From positions 168,403 through 232,402 of the forward strand of contig CAWHJW010000003.1 in assembly GCA_963829725.1 (NCBI GenBank): a stretch of 64,000 bases of DNA, given 5' to 3'. Source of the DNA: RYN-230 sp963829725 (GTDB lineage Bacteria > Actinomycetota > Actinomycetes > Streptosporangiales > Streptosporangiaceae). Positions 15,739 to 25,321 of the stretch are shown here, piece by piece. Numbering within the stretch: position 1 is the stretch's first letter; every line of letters starts with the position of its first letter. Below the pieces are notes generated by a model. The model was not told the DNA's origin. It ran no database searches and was given only the letters and a program-made list of their open reading frames with translations. The position numbers and the translations under genes were made by a program.

Positions 15739-18392
15739 TGACGATGGCCCCGGCAGGCGCCCCCGACGGGCTGCGGCCGCCTGGCGGGCGGCCCCGCGAT
15801 GATGACAGGCCGACCCGCAAGCCGCTTCCCCTCTGGGACCGGATCAAGTTCCTGCTGCTGCTGGTCCTGGCCTGGCTCATCCTGGTCTGGTCGGCGATGG
15901 CCAACAACCCGCTGGTCGGGTTCTCCGACGCGGTACGGATCGAGGCCCGGTCCGCCGTGTGGGTGTTCGTCCTGCTCGGCCTGGAAGTCCTGCGCCAGAT
16001 CCACTTCCTGATCAGTGAGCGCTGGGCCGGATACCACCGGTTCTGGACAAAGCGCGTGTTCGCCGGAGCCGAGCGGCTCACCCACCGGCGGCTGTCGGAC
16101 TGGACCAGGTTCCGGGTCGGGCGGCTGATCACCTGGGCGTTCTGGATCTTTGTGCTGGCCGTGATTCTCGGCAAGGTTACGCACAGCGCCCCGGTGCAGG
16201 CCCTGCTGTCAGCCCCGTCCGAGCTGTGGCACGCCATGCCGTTCGTGCTGCAGCTCATGTTCGGCGTCATTTTCGTGGTGATCCAGTTCGGCGCGCTGTT
16301 CTGGTTCCTGTCCCGGGGCGGCGTGGACGTCTACTACCCGGACGACATCAAGACCCGGTTCACCGACGTCTGGGGCCAGGACCACGTGCTGGAACGGGTC
16401 AAGGAGAACATCCTCTACCTGGAGGACCCGGAGCAGATCGAATCCCGGGGCGGCTACGTGCCCGGCGGCATCCTGCTGTGGGGGCCGCCCGGCACCGGCA
16501 AGACGCTGATGGCCGAGGCGGTCGCCGGCGAGACCGGCCGGCCTTACGTGTTCGTGGACCCGGGCGCGTTCATCAACATGTTCATGGGCGTGGGCATCCT
16601 CAAGGTCAAGTCCCTGTTCCGGAAGCTGCGCCGGCTCGCGCTCCGCTACGGCGGCGTAATCGTGTTCTTCGACGAGGCCGACTCCCTTGGCCGCCGCGGC
16701 GCGCTGGCCCAGGGCGGCCCGAACTTCCCGGGCGGCCGCGCCACGCCCGCCGCCTGGCAGGCCGGCGGCTGCCACGGCTTCTCCTACCTGTCTGAGGACG
16801 TTCAGTGGCGGCTGGCCCGGCGGGCACTGTCGTCGGCGGAAGGCGAGGAGCCGGACACCCGGCGCAACAAGCAGATCATGGGCATGGGTGGCGGCGGTGG
16901 CGGCGGCATGGGCACGCTGGAGGCACTGCTCACCGAGCTGTCCGGGCTGAAGAAGCCGCGCGGGTTCATGAACCGCTACCTCCGCCGGCTGCTCGGCATG
17001 CGGCCAAAGCCGCCGCCCAAGTACCGGATGCTGGTCATGATGGCCACCAACCTGCCGGAGGCGCTGGACGAGGCGCTGCTGCGGCCGGGCCGGATCGACC
17101 GCATCTACAAGGTCGGCTACCCGTCCAAGGCGGGCCGGGTCCGCACCTACGAGGGCTACCTGAACAAGGTGCGGCACGAGCTCACCGCCGAGCAGATCGA
17201 CAAGCTCGCCGTCATCACCCCCTACGCGACCGGCGCCACCATCAAGGACCTGGTCAACGAGGCGCTGATCACCGCGATCCGGGACGGCCGGGACGTCATC
17301 AGCTGGCGGGACGTGATCAAGGCCAAGCAGCTGAAGGAACTCGGGCCGCCCGAGGATGTCGAGTACATCGAGCGGGAGCGGCACGCGGTCGCCATCCATG
17401 AGGCGTGCCACGCGCTGGTCGCCTACCGCACCCGGCAGCACATGGAGATCGACATCGCGACCATCGAGAAGGGCAGCGATTACCTCGGCATGGTCGCCAG
17501 CATCCCGCCGGAGGACCAGTTCACCCGGTGGCGCAGCGAGTACGAGACCGACATCCTGGTCTCCCTCGCGTCCCTGGCCGGCGAGCGGATGTTCTTCGAC
17601 GACGACTCCTCCTCCGGGGTGTCCGGTGACCTGGAGTCCGCCACTACCGTGGCCTCGTTCATGGAGGGCTTCTGGGGGATGGGCTCGACGGTCTCGTCCT
17701 ACTCGACGGCCAAGCGGCTGGAGGTCGGGTCGCCGGGCGGCGGGCAGGGCGGCCGGAACAAGAAGGGCCAGGACCCCGAGGCCGAGATGCGCCGGGCGCT
17801 GGCCGACCGGATCGAGGACAACCTGAACGTGCTGCTCGGCCGGGTCGAGGAGATCATCACCGAGGACCGGGGCCGGGTGCTCTGCCTCGCGCACGCGCTG
17901 GAGACGCACAAGACGCTGACCGGAGACGACGTGGTCGCGGTGATCGAGGCACGGCAGGGCCCGCTGGTGGACGGGCGGCCCTACGCCGATCCCGGCCTGG
18001 TCCAGCGGCTGGAGGAGTACCACCGGCGTGCCGCGCTGGCGCACCGGGAGCACGCCGCCATCGCGATGGGCATGCCCGAGATTCCCCGGCCAGTGCTGGC
18101 CGGCCAGGCGGCCTGGGCCGCCGGGCCAGCGGCATCCGGGGACACGGACTCCGACGCGGCCGGCCGCAGCTGGGTGCCAGGTGCCCAGGAGCCGGGCTCG
18201 CCGAACGGCGCCCGCTGGACGGCGGCGGAGCCGGCCCACGGCACCTGGGCAGCACCCGGGCTCCAGCAGGCCAACGGCGCCTGGGGGGTGCACCCGGATC
18301 CGTCCGGGGACGACTCGGCGAACGGCGCCGGGTCACCGCACCCGGAGCAGGGGCCGCCGGACGGCGCGGACCCGGGCCCGGCCGGGTCCTGA
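15735..18392 (+). CDS. Divergent FtsH-like membrane AAA+/M41 metalloprotease
   Basis: 885 residues. Four hydrophobic segments precede the ATPase (for example FLLLLVLAWLILVWSAMA, AVWVFVLLGLEVL, LITWAFWIFVLAVILG and MPFVLQLMFGVIFVVIQFG) instead of FtsH's usual two. The AAA domain has Walker A GPPGTGKT (about 250-257), Walker B VIVFFDEAD (about 308-316) and an SRH-like ATNLPEALDEALLRPGRID (about 437). An extra segment of roughly 85 residues, with a poly-Gly run, separates Walker B from the SRH. The M41 zinc site is HEACH (about 555-559), with a distal acidic ligand in VSGDLES. The tail is Pro/Gly-rich. It starts with ATG overlapping the lipoprotein stop. It is not the housekeeping FtsH. Confidence 0.85.
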   Translation: MMTMAPAGAPDGLRPPGGRPRDDDRPTRKPLPLWDRIKFLLLLVLAWLILVWSAMANNPLVGFSDAVRIEARSAVWVFVLLGLEVLRQIHFLISERWAGYHRFWTKRVFAGAERLTHRRLSDWTRFRVGRLITWAFWIFVLAVILGKVTHSAPVQALLSAPSELWHAMPFVLQLMFGVIFVVIQFGALFWFLSRGGVDVYYPDDIKTRFTDVWGQDHVLERVKENILYLEDPEQIESRGGYVPGGILLWGPPGTGKTLMAEAVAGETGRPYVFVDPGAFINMFMGVGILKVKSLFRKLRRLALRYGGVIVFFDEADSLGRRGALAQGGPNFPGGRATPAAWQAGGCHGFSYLSEDVQWRLARRALSSAEGEEPDTRRNKQIMGMGGGGGGGMGTLEALLTELSGLKKPRGFMNRYLRRLLGMRPKPPPKYRMLVMMATNLPEALDEALLRPGRIDRIYKVGYPSKAGRVRTYEGYLNKVRHELTAEQIDKLAVITPYATGATIKDLVNEALITAIRDGRDVISWRDVIKAKQLKELGPPEDVEYIERERHAVAIHEACHALVAYRTRQHMEIDIATIEKGSDYLGMVASIPPEDQFTRWRSEYETDILVSLASLAGERMFFDDDSSSGVSGDLESATTVASFMEGFWGMGSTVSSYSTAKRLEVGSPGGGQGGRNKKGQDPEAEMRRALADRIEDNLNVLLGRVEEIITEDRGRVLCLAHALETHKTLTGDDVVAVIEARQGPLVDGRPYADPGLVQRLEEYHRRAALAHREHAAIAMGMPEIPRPVLAGQAAWAAGPAASGDTDSDAAGRSWVPGAQEPGSPNGARWTAAEPAHGTWAAPGLQQANGAWGVHPDPSGDDSANGAGSPHPEQGPPDGADPGPAGS

Positions 18393-18398
18393 GCCGGC

Positions 18399-18866
18399 AT
18401 GCGTCCCGCCTACCGGGTCCGCATGGTGGCGAACCTGGTCAATGGCTCCACGCTGGCCGGCCTGCTGGTCGGTACGGCCGGGCGGGCCCGGTTCGCGCCG
18501 GGTGGCAACGGCCTGGTCGTCGGCGTGGGTTACCGGCTGGCAGTCCCGGTGGCACCGGCGTTCTGCATCGGGAACGTGATCCTGGCCCGCGGCGATCACG
18601 CTGAGCTGTGGCACAGGCCCGCGCTGCTGGCCCATGAGGCGCGGCATGCCACCCAGTACGCCTGGTGCGCGGGGCTGCCGATGCTGCCGCTCTACTTCGC
18701 GGCCGCGGCGGCCTCCTGGGTGCTGACCGGTGACTTCGGCGCGTGCAACGTCTTCGAGCGGCGGGCCGGGCTCGCCGACGGCGGGTACACCGACCGGCCG
18801 TTGCGGCCGTGGCTCACCGTCCGGGGCCGGCGGCAGGGCAGGCGCGGCGACGGTGCCACGGCGTAG
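18399..18866 (+). CDS. Hypothetical protein with HEARH metallopeptidase-like motif
   Basis: A 155-residue protein lies six bases after the FtsH-like stop, so it is probably in the same operon. The segment ALLAHEARHATQYAWCAG matches the HExxH zinc motif, and a hydrophobic segment follows (LPLYFAAAAASWVLTG), then CNVFERRAGLADGGY with a possible third ligand in FERRA. Similar short proteins occur widely in actinomycetes without a described role. Whether it is a real protease is unproven. Confidence 0.65.
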   Translation: MRPAYRVRMVANLVNGSTLAGLLVGTAGRARFAPGGNGLVVGVGYRLAVPVAPAFCIGNVILARGDHAELWHRPALLAHEARHATQYAWCAGLPMLPLYFAAAAASWVLTGDFGACNVFERRAGLADGGYTDRPLRPWLTVRGRRQGRRGDGATA

Positions 18867-18905
18867 TCTGCTGGCCCCTGGGGTCCACGACGGAGGTGCG
18901 CCGCC

Positions 18906-19640
18906 TTGCCGAGGTTTCACCGCCTCACCGTGCTGCGCCGCCTGGCGCATCCCGGCCACGCGTTCACCCAGGGCCTGGTCACTGACGGCAGCACGATCTG
19001 GGAGAGCACCGGCCAGTACGGGCAGTCCTCGCTCCGCCGCTACCGCCTCGGCGCGGACCAGCCCGACGCGGTGGCCACGCTGCCCGCCGAGCTGTTCGCC
19101 GAGGGCATCTGCCGGGTCGGTGACTACCTCTGGCAGCTCACCTGGCGGGAGCGCGTGGCGCTGCGCTGGGACCTGCGCGGCCTCGAACTCCAGGAGACGA
19201 TCTCCTACAACCGGGAGGGCTGGGGCATCTGCAACGCGGGCAGCTACGTGCTGACCAGCGACGGTAGCAGTGAGCTGGTCCGCCGCGACCCGCGCACGCT
19301 GCTGCCGTTCGGGCTGGTCAAGGTGGCTTGCGACGGACAGCGCGTCGGCGGCCTGAACGACCTGGAGTGGGCCGGCGGCCGTGTCTGGGCGAACGTCCTC
19401 CCCACCAGCTACCTGGCCGGGATCGACCCGGACAGCGGGGAAGTCGTGGATATCATCGACGGCCGGGCCGCGGCGGAGCGGCACGCCCGCGACCCGCAGG
19501 CCCTCCTCAACGGCATCAGCGCGCTGCCCGCGCCCGGGGAATTCCTGCTAACCGGGAAGAGCTGGCAGCACCTCTACCACGTCCGGCTGGCCGAGGCCCG
19601 CACCCGGAAGCGGCCAGAGCGGCTGCTGGCGGCGGGCTAG
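18906..19640 (+). CDS. Glutaminyl-peptide cyclotransferase (plant/bacterial type)
   Basis: The 244-residue beta-propeller protein shows the signature blocks of the glutamine cyclotransferase family: HAFTQGLVTDGSTIWESTGQ, SSLRRYRL, LWQLTWRERVALRWD, WGICNAGSYVLTSDGSS, LNDLEWAGGRVWANVLPTSY and LNGISALPAPGEFLLTGKSW. The enzyme converts N-terminal Gln to pyroglutamate on proteins or peptides. No signal peptide is present, unlike many secreted members. The TTG start at 18906 is used, with GGAGG nine bases upstream. Confidence 0.85.
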   Translation: MPRFHRLTVLRRLAHPGHAFTQGLVTDGSTIWESTGQYGQSSLRRYRLGADQPDAVATLPAELFAEGICRVGDYLWQLTWRERVALRWDLRGLELQETISYNREGWGICNAGSYVLTSDGSSELVRRDPRTLLPFGLVKVACDGQRVGGLNDLEWAGGRVWANVLPTSYLAGIDPDSGEVVDIIDGRAAAERHARDPQALLNGISALPAPGEFLLTGKSWQHLYHVRLAEARTRKRPERLLAAG

Positions 19641-19821
19641 CCATGGGCTAGCCAGGCCCCGGCTCCGGTGTCCTCGCTGGTAGCAGGTACCTGAACGTCA
19701 TTAGGAAACCTTCAGGAATGCCCCAGGCTCAACGGAGCCTCCCTGCAGAGTGCCTCCAGGTTCGCGGCCCAGTATCAGGTGTAAGCGAACAGGGCGATGA
19801 GGACCGAGGGAGCGATCCCAG

Positions 19822-21530
19822 ATGAGCACGAACTTTGGGGAGCCCGGCCACAGTAGTGGTTCCGGACACGATTCGGGCGCCGGGCAGCGGGCGGAGCCGG
19901 CGGCCACGGCCGCCGAGCAGGCCGCGACGGGGCCGTCCGGCTCCGGCGGGGCCGCCAACGATGCTGCCGCCGCAAGCGGTTACCAGCGCGGCGGGCCGGT
20001 CAGCGAGGCGGCCGCGGCAGGCGGTTACGGGCCTGACGGAGTAGTCAGCCAGGCTGCCGCCGCAGGCGGATACGGACCTGGCGGTTACGGGCCGGCTGGT
20101 TACGGGCCGGCTGGTTACGGGCCGGCTGGTTACGGGCCGCTGGTTACGGGCGTGGTTACGGGCCGGCTGGTTACGGGCCTGGCAGTTACGGGCCTGGCAG
20201 TTACGGGCCTGGCAGTTACGGGCCGGGCGCCGCTGGCGCCGCTGGTCCGCCATCCGGCGGTCCTGGATACGGGTACGGGGCGCCTGGTTACGGCCCCGGC
20301 GCCCCTGCCGGTCCGGCTGGCCCCGCCGGCTCCGGGGGAACCGGGGGTGGCTGGTATGGCGGTCCCGGTTCCCCCGGTACCGGCGGCTGGTACGGCCCGG
20401 CCGGTCCCGGCGGCTATGGCGTCGGCGACGATCCCGGGGACGGGCAGCACCGGTCCCGGCGGCGCCGCTTCGTGCTGGCCGGCGCATCAGTAGGGGTGGC
20501 AGCCGCACTCGCCTTCACCGGGCTGGGCATCGCGAACGCCATGGGCCCGACCGTGCTCACCACGTCGCAGATCGCCTCGAAGGTGGACCCCGGCCTGGTC
20601 GACATCGTGACCAATCTCGGCTACCAGAACGGCGAGGCGGCCGGCACCGGCATGGTGCTCACCTCCACCGGTGAGGTGCTGACCAACAACCACGTCATCA
20701 ACGGCGCGACCTCGATCAAGGCCACCGACATCGGCAACGGGCGGACTTACGCGGCCAAGGTCGTCGGCTACGACAAGACCGGCGACGTCGCGATCATCCA
20801 GCTGCAGAACGCGTCTGGGCTCAAGACCGTCACGCTCAGCTCCAGCATCGCCAAGGTCGGTGACAAGGTCGTCGCCCTCGGCAACGCCGGCGGCAAGGGC
20901 GGGGCGCCGTCCGTGGCGACCGGCAAGGTCACCAGCCTGAACCAGGCGATCACCGCCGCCGACGAGGGTGCCGCGAACGCCGAGCGCCTGACCGGGATGA
21001 CCCAGACAAATGTCCCGATCCAGCCGGGTGACTCCGGTGGCCCGCTGCTGAACACCGCGGGTGAGGTCGTCGGGATGAACACGGCCGCATCGAGCTCCAT
21101 CTCCACGACCGGGTTCCAGCAGCAGTCCGGGCAGGCGCAGACCCAGGCGTTCGCCATCCCGGTCGCGAAGGCGACGGCCATCGCCGGCCAGATCGAGGCG
21201 GGCCAGGCGTCCTCCACCGTGCACCTGGGGACGACCGCGTTCCTCGGGGTGGAAGTGTCGGCCAACGGCACGGGCGGCTTCGGCGACGGCTCGCCCAGCA
21301 ACGGGGCCACGGTCGTGGGCACCGTGTCCGGCTCGGCGGCCGCCCAGGCGGGCCTCGCCGCCGGCGACCAGATCACCTCGGTGGGCGGCCACACGGTCAG
21401 CTCCTCGGCGGAGATCGCCTCGGTGCTGCAGCAGTACCACCCGGGCCAGAAGATCAGCCTCGGCTGGACCGACCAGTCCGGCCAGTCGCACACCGCGACG
21501 GTGACGCTGACCACCGGTCCCGCCGCCTGA
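19822..21530 (+). pseudogene. HtrA/DegP-type membrane serine protease with a frame break in its repeat tract
   Basis: Two frames together make one family member. The first (from ATG 19822) gives an acidic, Gly/Tyr-rich cytoplasmic N-terminus ending in GYGPA repeats. The second, from about 20142, continues with more GYGP repeats, a basic stretch, a transmembrane helix (VLAGASVGVAAALAFTGLG), and a trypsin-like domain with His in LTNNHVING, Asp in KTGDVAIIQL and Ser in PIQPGDSGGPLL, then a PDZ domain. The break is a 14-nt copy (20128-20141) in a 15-nt repeat array, and the total length is one base short of a full codon count. It could be a real slippage mutation or a sequencing error. Confidence 0.8.
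20083..20230 (+). repeat. Tandem repeat tract encoding Gly-Tyr-Gly-Pro
   Basis: Units of GGTTACGGGCCGGCT (15 nt) repeat from 20083. The fourth unit (20128-20141) lacks one G. A 12-nt unit, another 15-nt unit and three 15-nt units reading GGGCCTGGCAGTTAC follow. Loss or gain of a base here switches the frame of the protease gene. Confidence 0.85.
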
Positions 21531-21572
21531 CCCAGCACAGGCTGGCCCAGCACAGCCTGACCCACACAGAGC

Positions 21573-21612
21573 GCAGTGCCCGGCCGTAGCCCGCTTGGCG
21601 GCCGGGCACTGC
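21573..21612 (+). terminator. Strong stem-loop terminator after the HtrA-type gene
   Basis: GCAGTGCCCGGCCG (21573-21586) and CGGCCGGGCACTGC (21599-21612) are perfect 14-bp arms with a 12-nt loop, about 40 bases past the stop codon. There is no long T run, which is normal in actinomycetes. Confidence 0.75.
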
Positions 21613-21762
21613 TATTCGCGTGACCTGGGCGGGGATGGGAAATTCCAGATGTCTGGAGGGTGGGGCCATTCCGTTGACCTGGGCCACCGCGGGTCGGCAT
21701 GGTGGGTGAGACGGAGGATGGATCACCGCCGCGAGAGCGGCTTTCCCGCAGGAAGGTGCCCG

Positions 21763-23001
21763 ATGACCGACAGCATGGAGGCAGTGCGCCGCCCGCCCCG
21801 TGCTCCGATACCCCGTTCGCAGCTGCCCCATACGCCGATGCGCAGGCGCAGCCGGCGGCGCTGGGCCATGGCGGCCGGGGTGGCCGGCTGCTGGCTGCTG
21901 CTGTGGATGGCGACGGGGTCCCTGCTGGTGGGCACCGTGGCACTGCTGGTCCTCGCGCTCATCGGCGCTGGCCTGGTGGGGGGCCTGCGGCTGCTCGGCG
22001 TCACCGCCGAGCATCCGTGGGTGCGGGGCATGGCCACCCGGCCCTGGCGTGACGGCCAGGACGTGCTCCAGCTGGCGCTCCGCCACCTCCCGGAGGTCTT
22101 CGTGGTCACTCCCAACGGGGCCCTGCTCGCGCCGAACGCGGTCGAGTTGCGGCTGAACCCGCGGGATTACGACTCGCTGGCCGAGCGCATCGACATCGGC
22201 CTGGCCGCGTCCAGCGCCGCGGACGTGTACGTTGAGCAGGCCGCCGCGCACGAGGCCCGGTTCGCGGGATACGGGCCGGCCGAGGTGACCATGCTCCGTG
22301 ACCCGGGAGTGCCGGCCGGCCGGTACCAGTTGCGCCAGGGGCAGCCGCTGGGGGCCACGCCGCGGCCCGCCTTCGAGCCCGCCACGCCGTACGGCGGCTC
22401 GCGGTTCGAGCCGGCCGGCGCCCCGGCTGACCCTCCCACCGGCCCTCCGGTCGGCGGCCCGGGCCGCCCGGGAGCGGTCGGCCCGTACGCTGCCCGCCCC
22501 CCGCAGCCCGGCCCCGGGCCCGGCCCCAGCGATCCCGGGGCTGCGTACCCGGCCGGGCCGCAGCCCCGCGGCCCGGTGCCGTCCGGCTCCTCCTGGCCGT
22601 TCGCGCACGACGGCGGCACCACGGCCGCGCCCGCCGTCCCGGCCACGTACCCGGCAGCGGGCGGCGCCGGGGCCGGCCTGCCCACGGTGGCCGAGCCGGC
22701 CCGCAACCCGGTCCCGCAGCTCCGCCTGACCACCGGTGGCCTCGTGTCGCAGACCCGGACCTCGGGAGCGCGGGCGGGCCGCGGGGCGGTGGAACTCGCC
22801 CTGCCCGATGTGCCGACGGTGTCCAGGGAGCATGCCCGCTTCACGTACTCTGACGGGCAGTGGTGGATAGCCAACCTGGGCCTGAACGGGCTGATGCTGA
22901 ACGGCAGCTCCCTGGCAGGGGAGCACCCGCTGCACGACGGCGACTCGATCCGCTGGGGCCGGAATCAGGAATCCCCGGAGTCCCGGGTAGAGATCGGCTG
23001 A
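21763..23001 (+). CDS. Membrane-anchored FHA-domain protein
   Basis: 412 residues: a basic N-terminus, two hydrophobic segments (WAMAAGVAGCWLLLWMATG and LLVGTVALLVLALIGAGLVG), a DUF3662/FhaA-like region (VVTPNGALLAPNAVELRLN, DYDSLAERIDIGLA, AGRYQLRQG), a long Pro/Gly linker and a C-terminal FHA domain (VPTVSREHARFTYSDGQWWI, NGLMLNGSSLAG). FHA domains read phosphothreonine, so it should receive a Ser/Thr kinase signal at the membrane. The ATG at 21763 is chosen for its AGGAAGG site; an upstream in-frame extension is not supported. The next gene follows after 20 bases. Confidence 0.85.
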   Translation: MTDSMEAVRRPPRAPIPRSQLPHTPMRRRSRRRWAMAAGVAGCWLLLWMATGSLLVGTVALLVLALIGAGLVGGLRLLGVTAEHPWVRGMATRPWRDGQDVLQLALRHLPEVFVVTPNGALLAPNAVELRLNPRDYDSLAERIDIGLAASSAADVYVEQAAAHEARFAGYGPAEVTMLRDPGVPAGRYQLRQGQPLGATPRPAFEPATPYGGSRFEPAGAPADPPTGPPVGGPGRPGAVGPYAARPPQPGPGPGPSDPGAAYPAGPQPRGPVPSGSSWPFAHDGGTTAAPAVPATYPAAGGAGAGLPTVAEPARNPVPQLRLTTGGLVSQTRTSGARAGRGAVELALPDVPTVSREHARFTYSDGQWWIANLGLNGLMLNGSSLAGEHPLHDGDSIRWGRNQESPESRVEIG

Positions 23002-23021
23002 CCCCGGCCCCGTCGCCGGGC

Positions 23022-23876
23022 ATGGGGCAGCTCTTCATCCGGCCGGCCGGCCGCAGTGCGTGGCTGCGCTGCCCGCCGGAGGAGATCACCTGGCTGGACC
23101 GGGGCCTGCTCAGCGGCAATACCGACCTGAGCCTGCACCGCGCGCCGCGCTGCGCCGGGCTGCGTTACGTGCACCGCCGGTGGGAGCTGTTCAGCCGGGA
23201 CACCAGTTACCCGGTCTACCTGGCGCCGCACTCCGGCGGCACCCCGCTGGACGCGGGCGCCGTGCAGCAGGCGGCCCAGCAGGTGCTCCCCGTCGCCCCG
23301 GCACTGCACTACGAGACGCTGCCGGTCGTGCTGCACCGGGGCACCTGGCTGGTGAGCGTCGGGACGTGGGTCCTCCCGCTGCGGCTGGAGGCCGCGGCGG
23401 GGCAGGTCACCCAGCCGGGCATGCTGGGCCCCGACCAGCAGGCCGCGACCCAGGAGAAGCGGGTCCACCCCAACGGCACGCCCGCCAGGCGGGGCAGCCC
23501 GCCACGGCAGGACGCGGCCGAGCGGGTCCGGGCCTATTTCCAGCGCAACGGCACCGCGCGGATGGCAATGGCCTACCACTACCAGGAGTACATCCTGGGG
23601 CTGCCGGCCCCGCAGCCGGTCCCGATGATGGACGTCGTCGTCGCGCTGGACCTGTCCGGCGAGGGGGCCGTGTCCGACTACAAGAAGCTGCTGCAGGGCC
23701 TCATCTGGGAGGAAGCGGGGCACCAGCGCGAGCTCGCCGAGTTCCTGCTGCGCTACGGGCTGCTGGCGCTGATGGACCTGGAGCAGGCCCGCCGGGCCGC
23801 CGAGGCCAACGAGCGGAGCGGCCGCAGCGAGCAGGCGCGGCGCCGGCTGCGCTACCGCCCGAAGCCGCCGAAGTAG
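23022..23876 (+). CDS. Conserved hypothetical partner of the FHA protein
   Basis: A 284-residue soluble protein beginning MGQLFIRPAGRSAWLRCPPE. It has an Arg/Trp-rich N-terminal half (LRYVHRRWELFSRDTSYPVY), a middle HYETLPVVLHRGTWLVSVGT, and a helical C-terminus (RVRAYFQRNGTARMAMAYHY, LLRYGLLALMDLEQARRAAE). No named domain is recognised. Its close spacing behind the FHA gene suggests cotranscription and a shared pathway. The start at 23022 avoids a long overlap with the FHA gene. Confidence 0.7.
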   Translation: MGQLFIRPAGRSAWLRCPPEEITWLDRGLLSGNTDLSLHRAPRCAGLRYVHRRWELFSRDTSYPVYLAPHSGGTPLDAGAVQQAAQQVLPVAPALHYETLPVVLHRGTWLVSVGTWVLPLRLEAAAGQVTQPGMLGPDQQAATQEKRVHPNGTPARRGSPPRQDAAERVRAYFQRNGTARMAMAYHYQEYILGLPAPQPVPMMDVVVALDLSGEGAVSDYKKLLQGLIWEEAGHQRELAEFLLRYGLLALMDLEQARRAAEANERSGRSEQARRRLRYRPKPPK

Positions 23877-23881
23877 CCTCG

Positions 23882-25276
23882 TCAGCCCCGGTAGTACGAG
23901 GCGTGCGTGTCCCGGATCACGTTCTTGCGGATCTTGCCCGGTTCAACGTCTTGGGCAGCTCGTCCACCACGATGACCGCCTTGGGCACCTTGTAGCCGTC
24001 CAGCCGCTCACGCAGCGCGCGGAGCAGGGCCGCCTCGTCGAGTGCCTCGCCGGGCTTGGCACCACCACGGCGGTGATGGCCTCACTCCACCGCTCGTGCG
24101 GCAGCCCGACCACCACGGCCTCGGCCACCCGGGGCTCTGCCGCGTACACCGCCTTCTCCACCTCGATGGAGGCGACGTTCTCGCCGCCGGTCTTGATCAC
24201 GTCCTTGTACCGGTCGGCGAACCAGAGCACGCCGTCGTCGCCGAAGGCGCCCACGTCCCCGGAGTGGAACCAGCCGTGCGCGAAGGCCGCCTCGGTGGCG
24301 GCCTCGTTGTGCAGGTATCCGGCCATCGTGCTGGGGCCGCGGTAGACGATCTCGCCCTGCTGCCCGGGCGGCAGCAGGGTCCCGTCCGGGCCCATGATCG
24401 TGACCTGCACCCCGGTGATCGGGTGCCGACCGCCCCGATGTGCGAGAGCTGATGCTCCGGACGGAACAGGGTGGTCACCGGACTCATCTCGGTCTGCCCG
24501 AACAGCGCGGTCGGGTCGAAGCCGCGCATGACATGGATGGTCGCCCCGACCAGGATGGCCGGCGTGCAGAACGCGTTCAGCTGGGCGGTGTGGAACATCG
24601 GCATCATCGCCGCGAACCGGTCGGTGTGGTTCCACTGCGAGTCCAGCGCACTGGACATCGACTCGGTGTAGATCGCGACGTGCGTGCCCACGACCCCCTT
24701 GGGGAACGACGTGGTACCCGACGTGTACAGGTAGCTGAGCGCGTCCCGGTCGTCCACGACGCATTCCGGGTCGGCCGCCGTGCCCGGCGTGGCGGCCAGG
24801 GCGGCCAGCGTGACCCAGGCCCGGTCGGCGGGCTCGGCCTGGTGGGCCGCGCCGGTGCCGGGCAGCACGATGACGTCGGCGACCGCCGCGACCTTGACGA
24901 TCGCGTCCCGCACCTGCCCCGTCAGCTGGGCCTCCACGGCCAGGCCGCGGGCACCGGAATGGTCCAGTACGCAGGCGATCTCGTCCGCCCGCCAGCCCAG
25001 GTTGACCGGCACGCACACCACGCCCAGCTTGGCGCAGGCGTAGTAGACCGCGAGGAACTCGGCGCTGTTGCCCGAGGCGAGGCCGAGCGCGTCACCCCGG
25101 GCGTAGCCGCGGCCGGCCAGCCCGTGCGCGACCTGGTTGACCCAGCCGTTGAACTCGGCGTAGGTCCACCGGCGGCCAGCGTCCACGACGGCCAGCTGGG
25201 CCGGGCGGGCGGCGGCGGAGCGGGTCAGCGAGTCGCCCACGTTGATCCGCTGGATGAGGTTGCGCGCGAGGTCCAC
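23882..25276 (-). pseudogene. Acyl-CoA synthetase (AMP-dependent ligase), decayed
   Basis: The N-terminal two thirds are clear ANL-superfamily sequence: RRWTYAEFNGWVNQVAHGLA, the P-loop LSYLYTSGTTSFPKGVVGTH and FGQTEMSPVTTLFRP. The segment from MRGFDPT to LFGQTEMSP is far shorter than in relatives, implying an in-frame loss of roughly 65 residues. Further on the sense frame jumps near 24425 (continuing GVQVTIMGPDGTLLPPGQQG and WFADRYKDVIKTGGENV), again near 24055 (KPGEALDEAALLRAL) and near 23940 (GKIRKNVIRDTHASYYRG). Each jump equals one missing base. The GTG start has AAGGGGAG upstream. It is paired with the acyl-CoA dehydrogenase gene. Confidence 0.8.
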
Positions 25277-25321
25277 GGTTCTCCCCTTATCTGGTCCGCC
25301 CCCCGCCCCTGGAGGCCCGCT

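Noticed and set aside
20472..20500. Independent start for the HtrA protease at 20472
   Set aside because: The protease frame is open far upstream through the repeat tract; the ATG 19822 reading with one frame break explains all the sequence.
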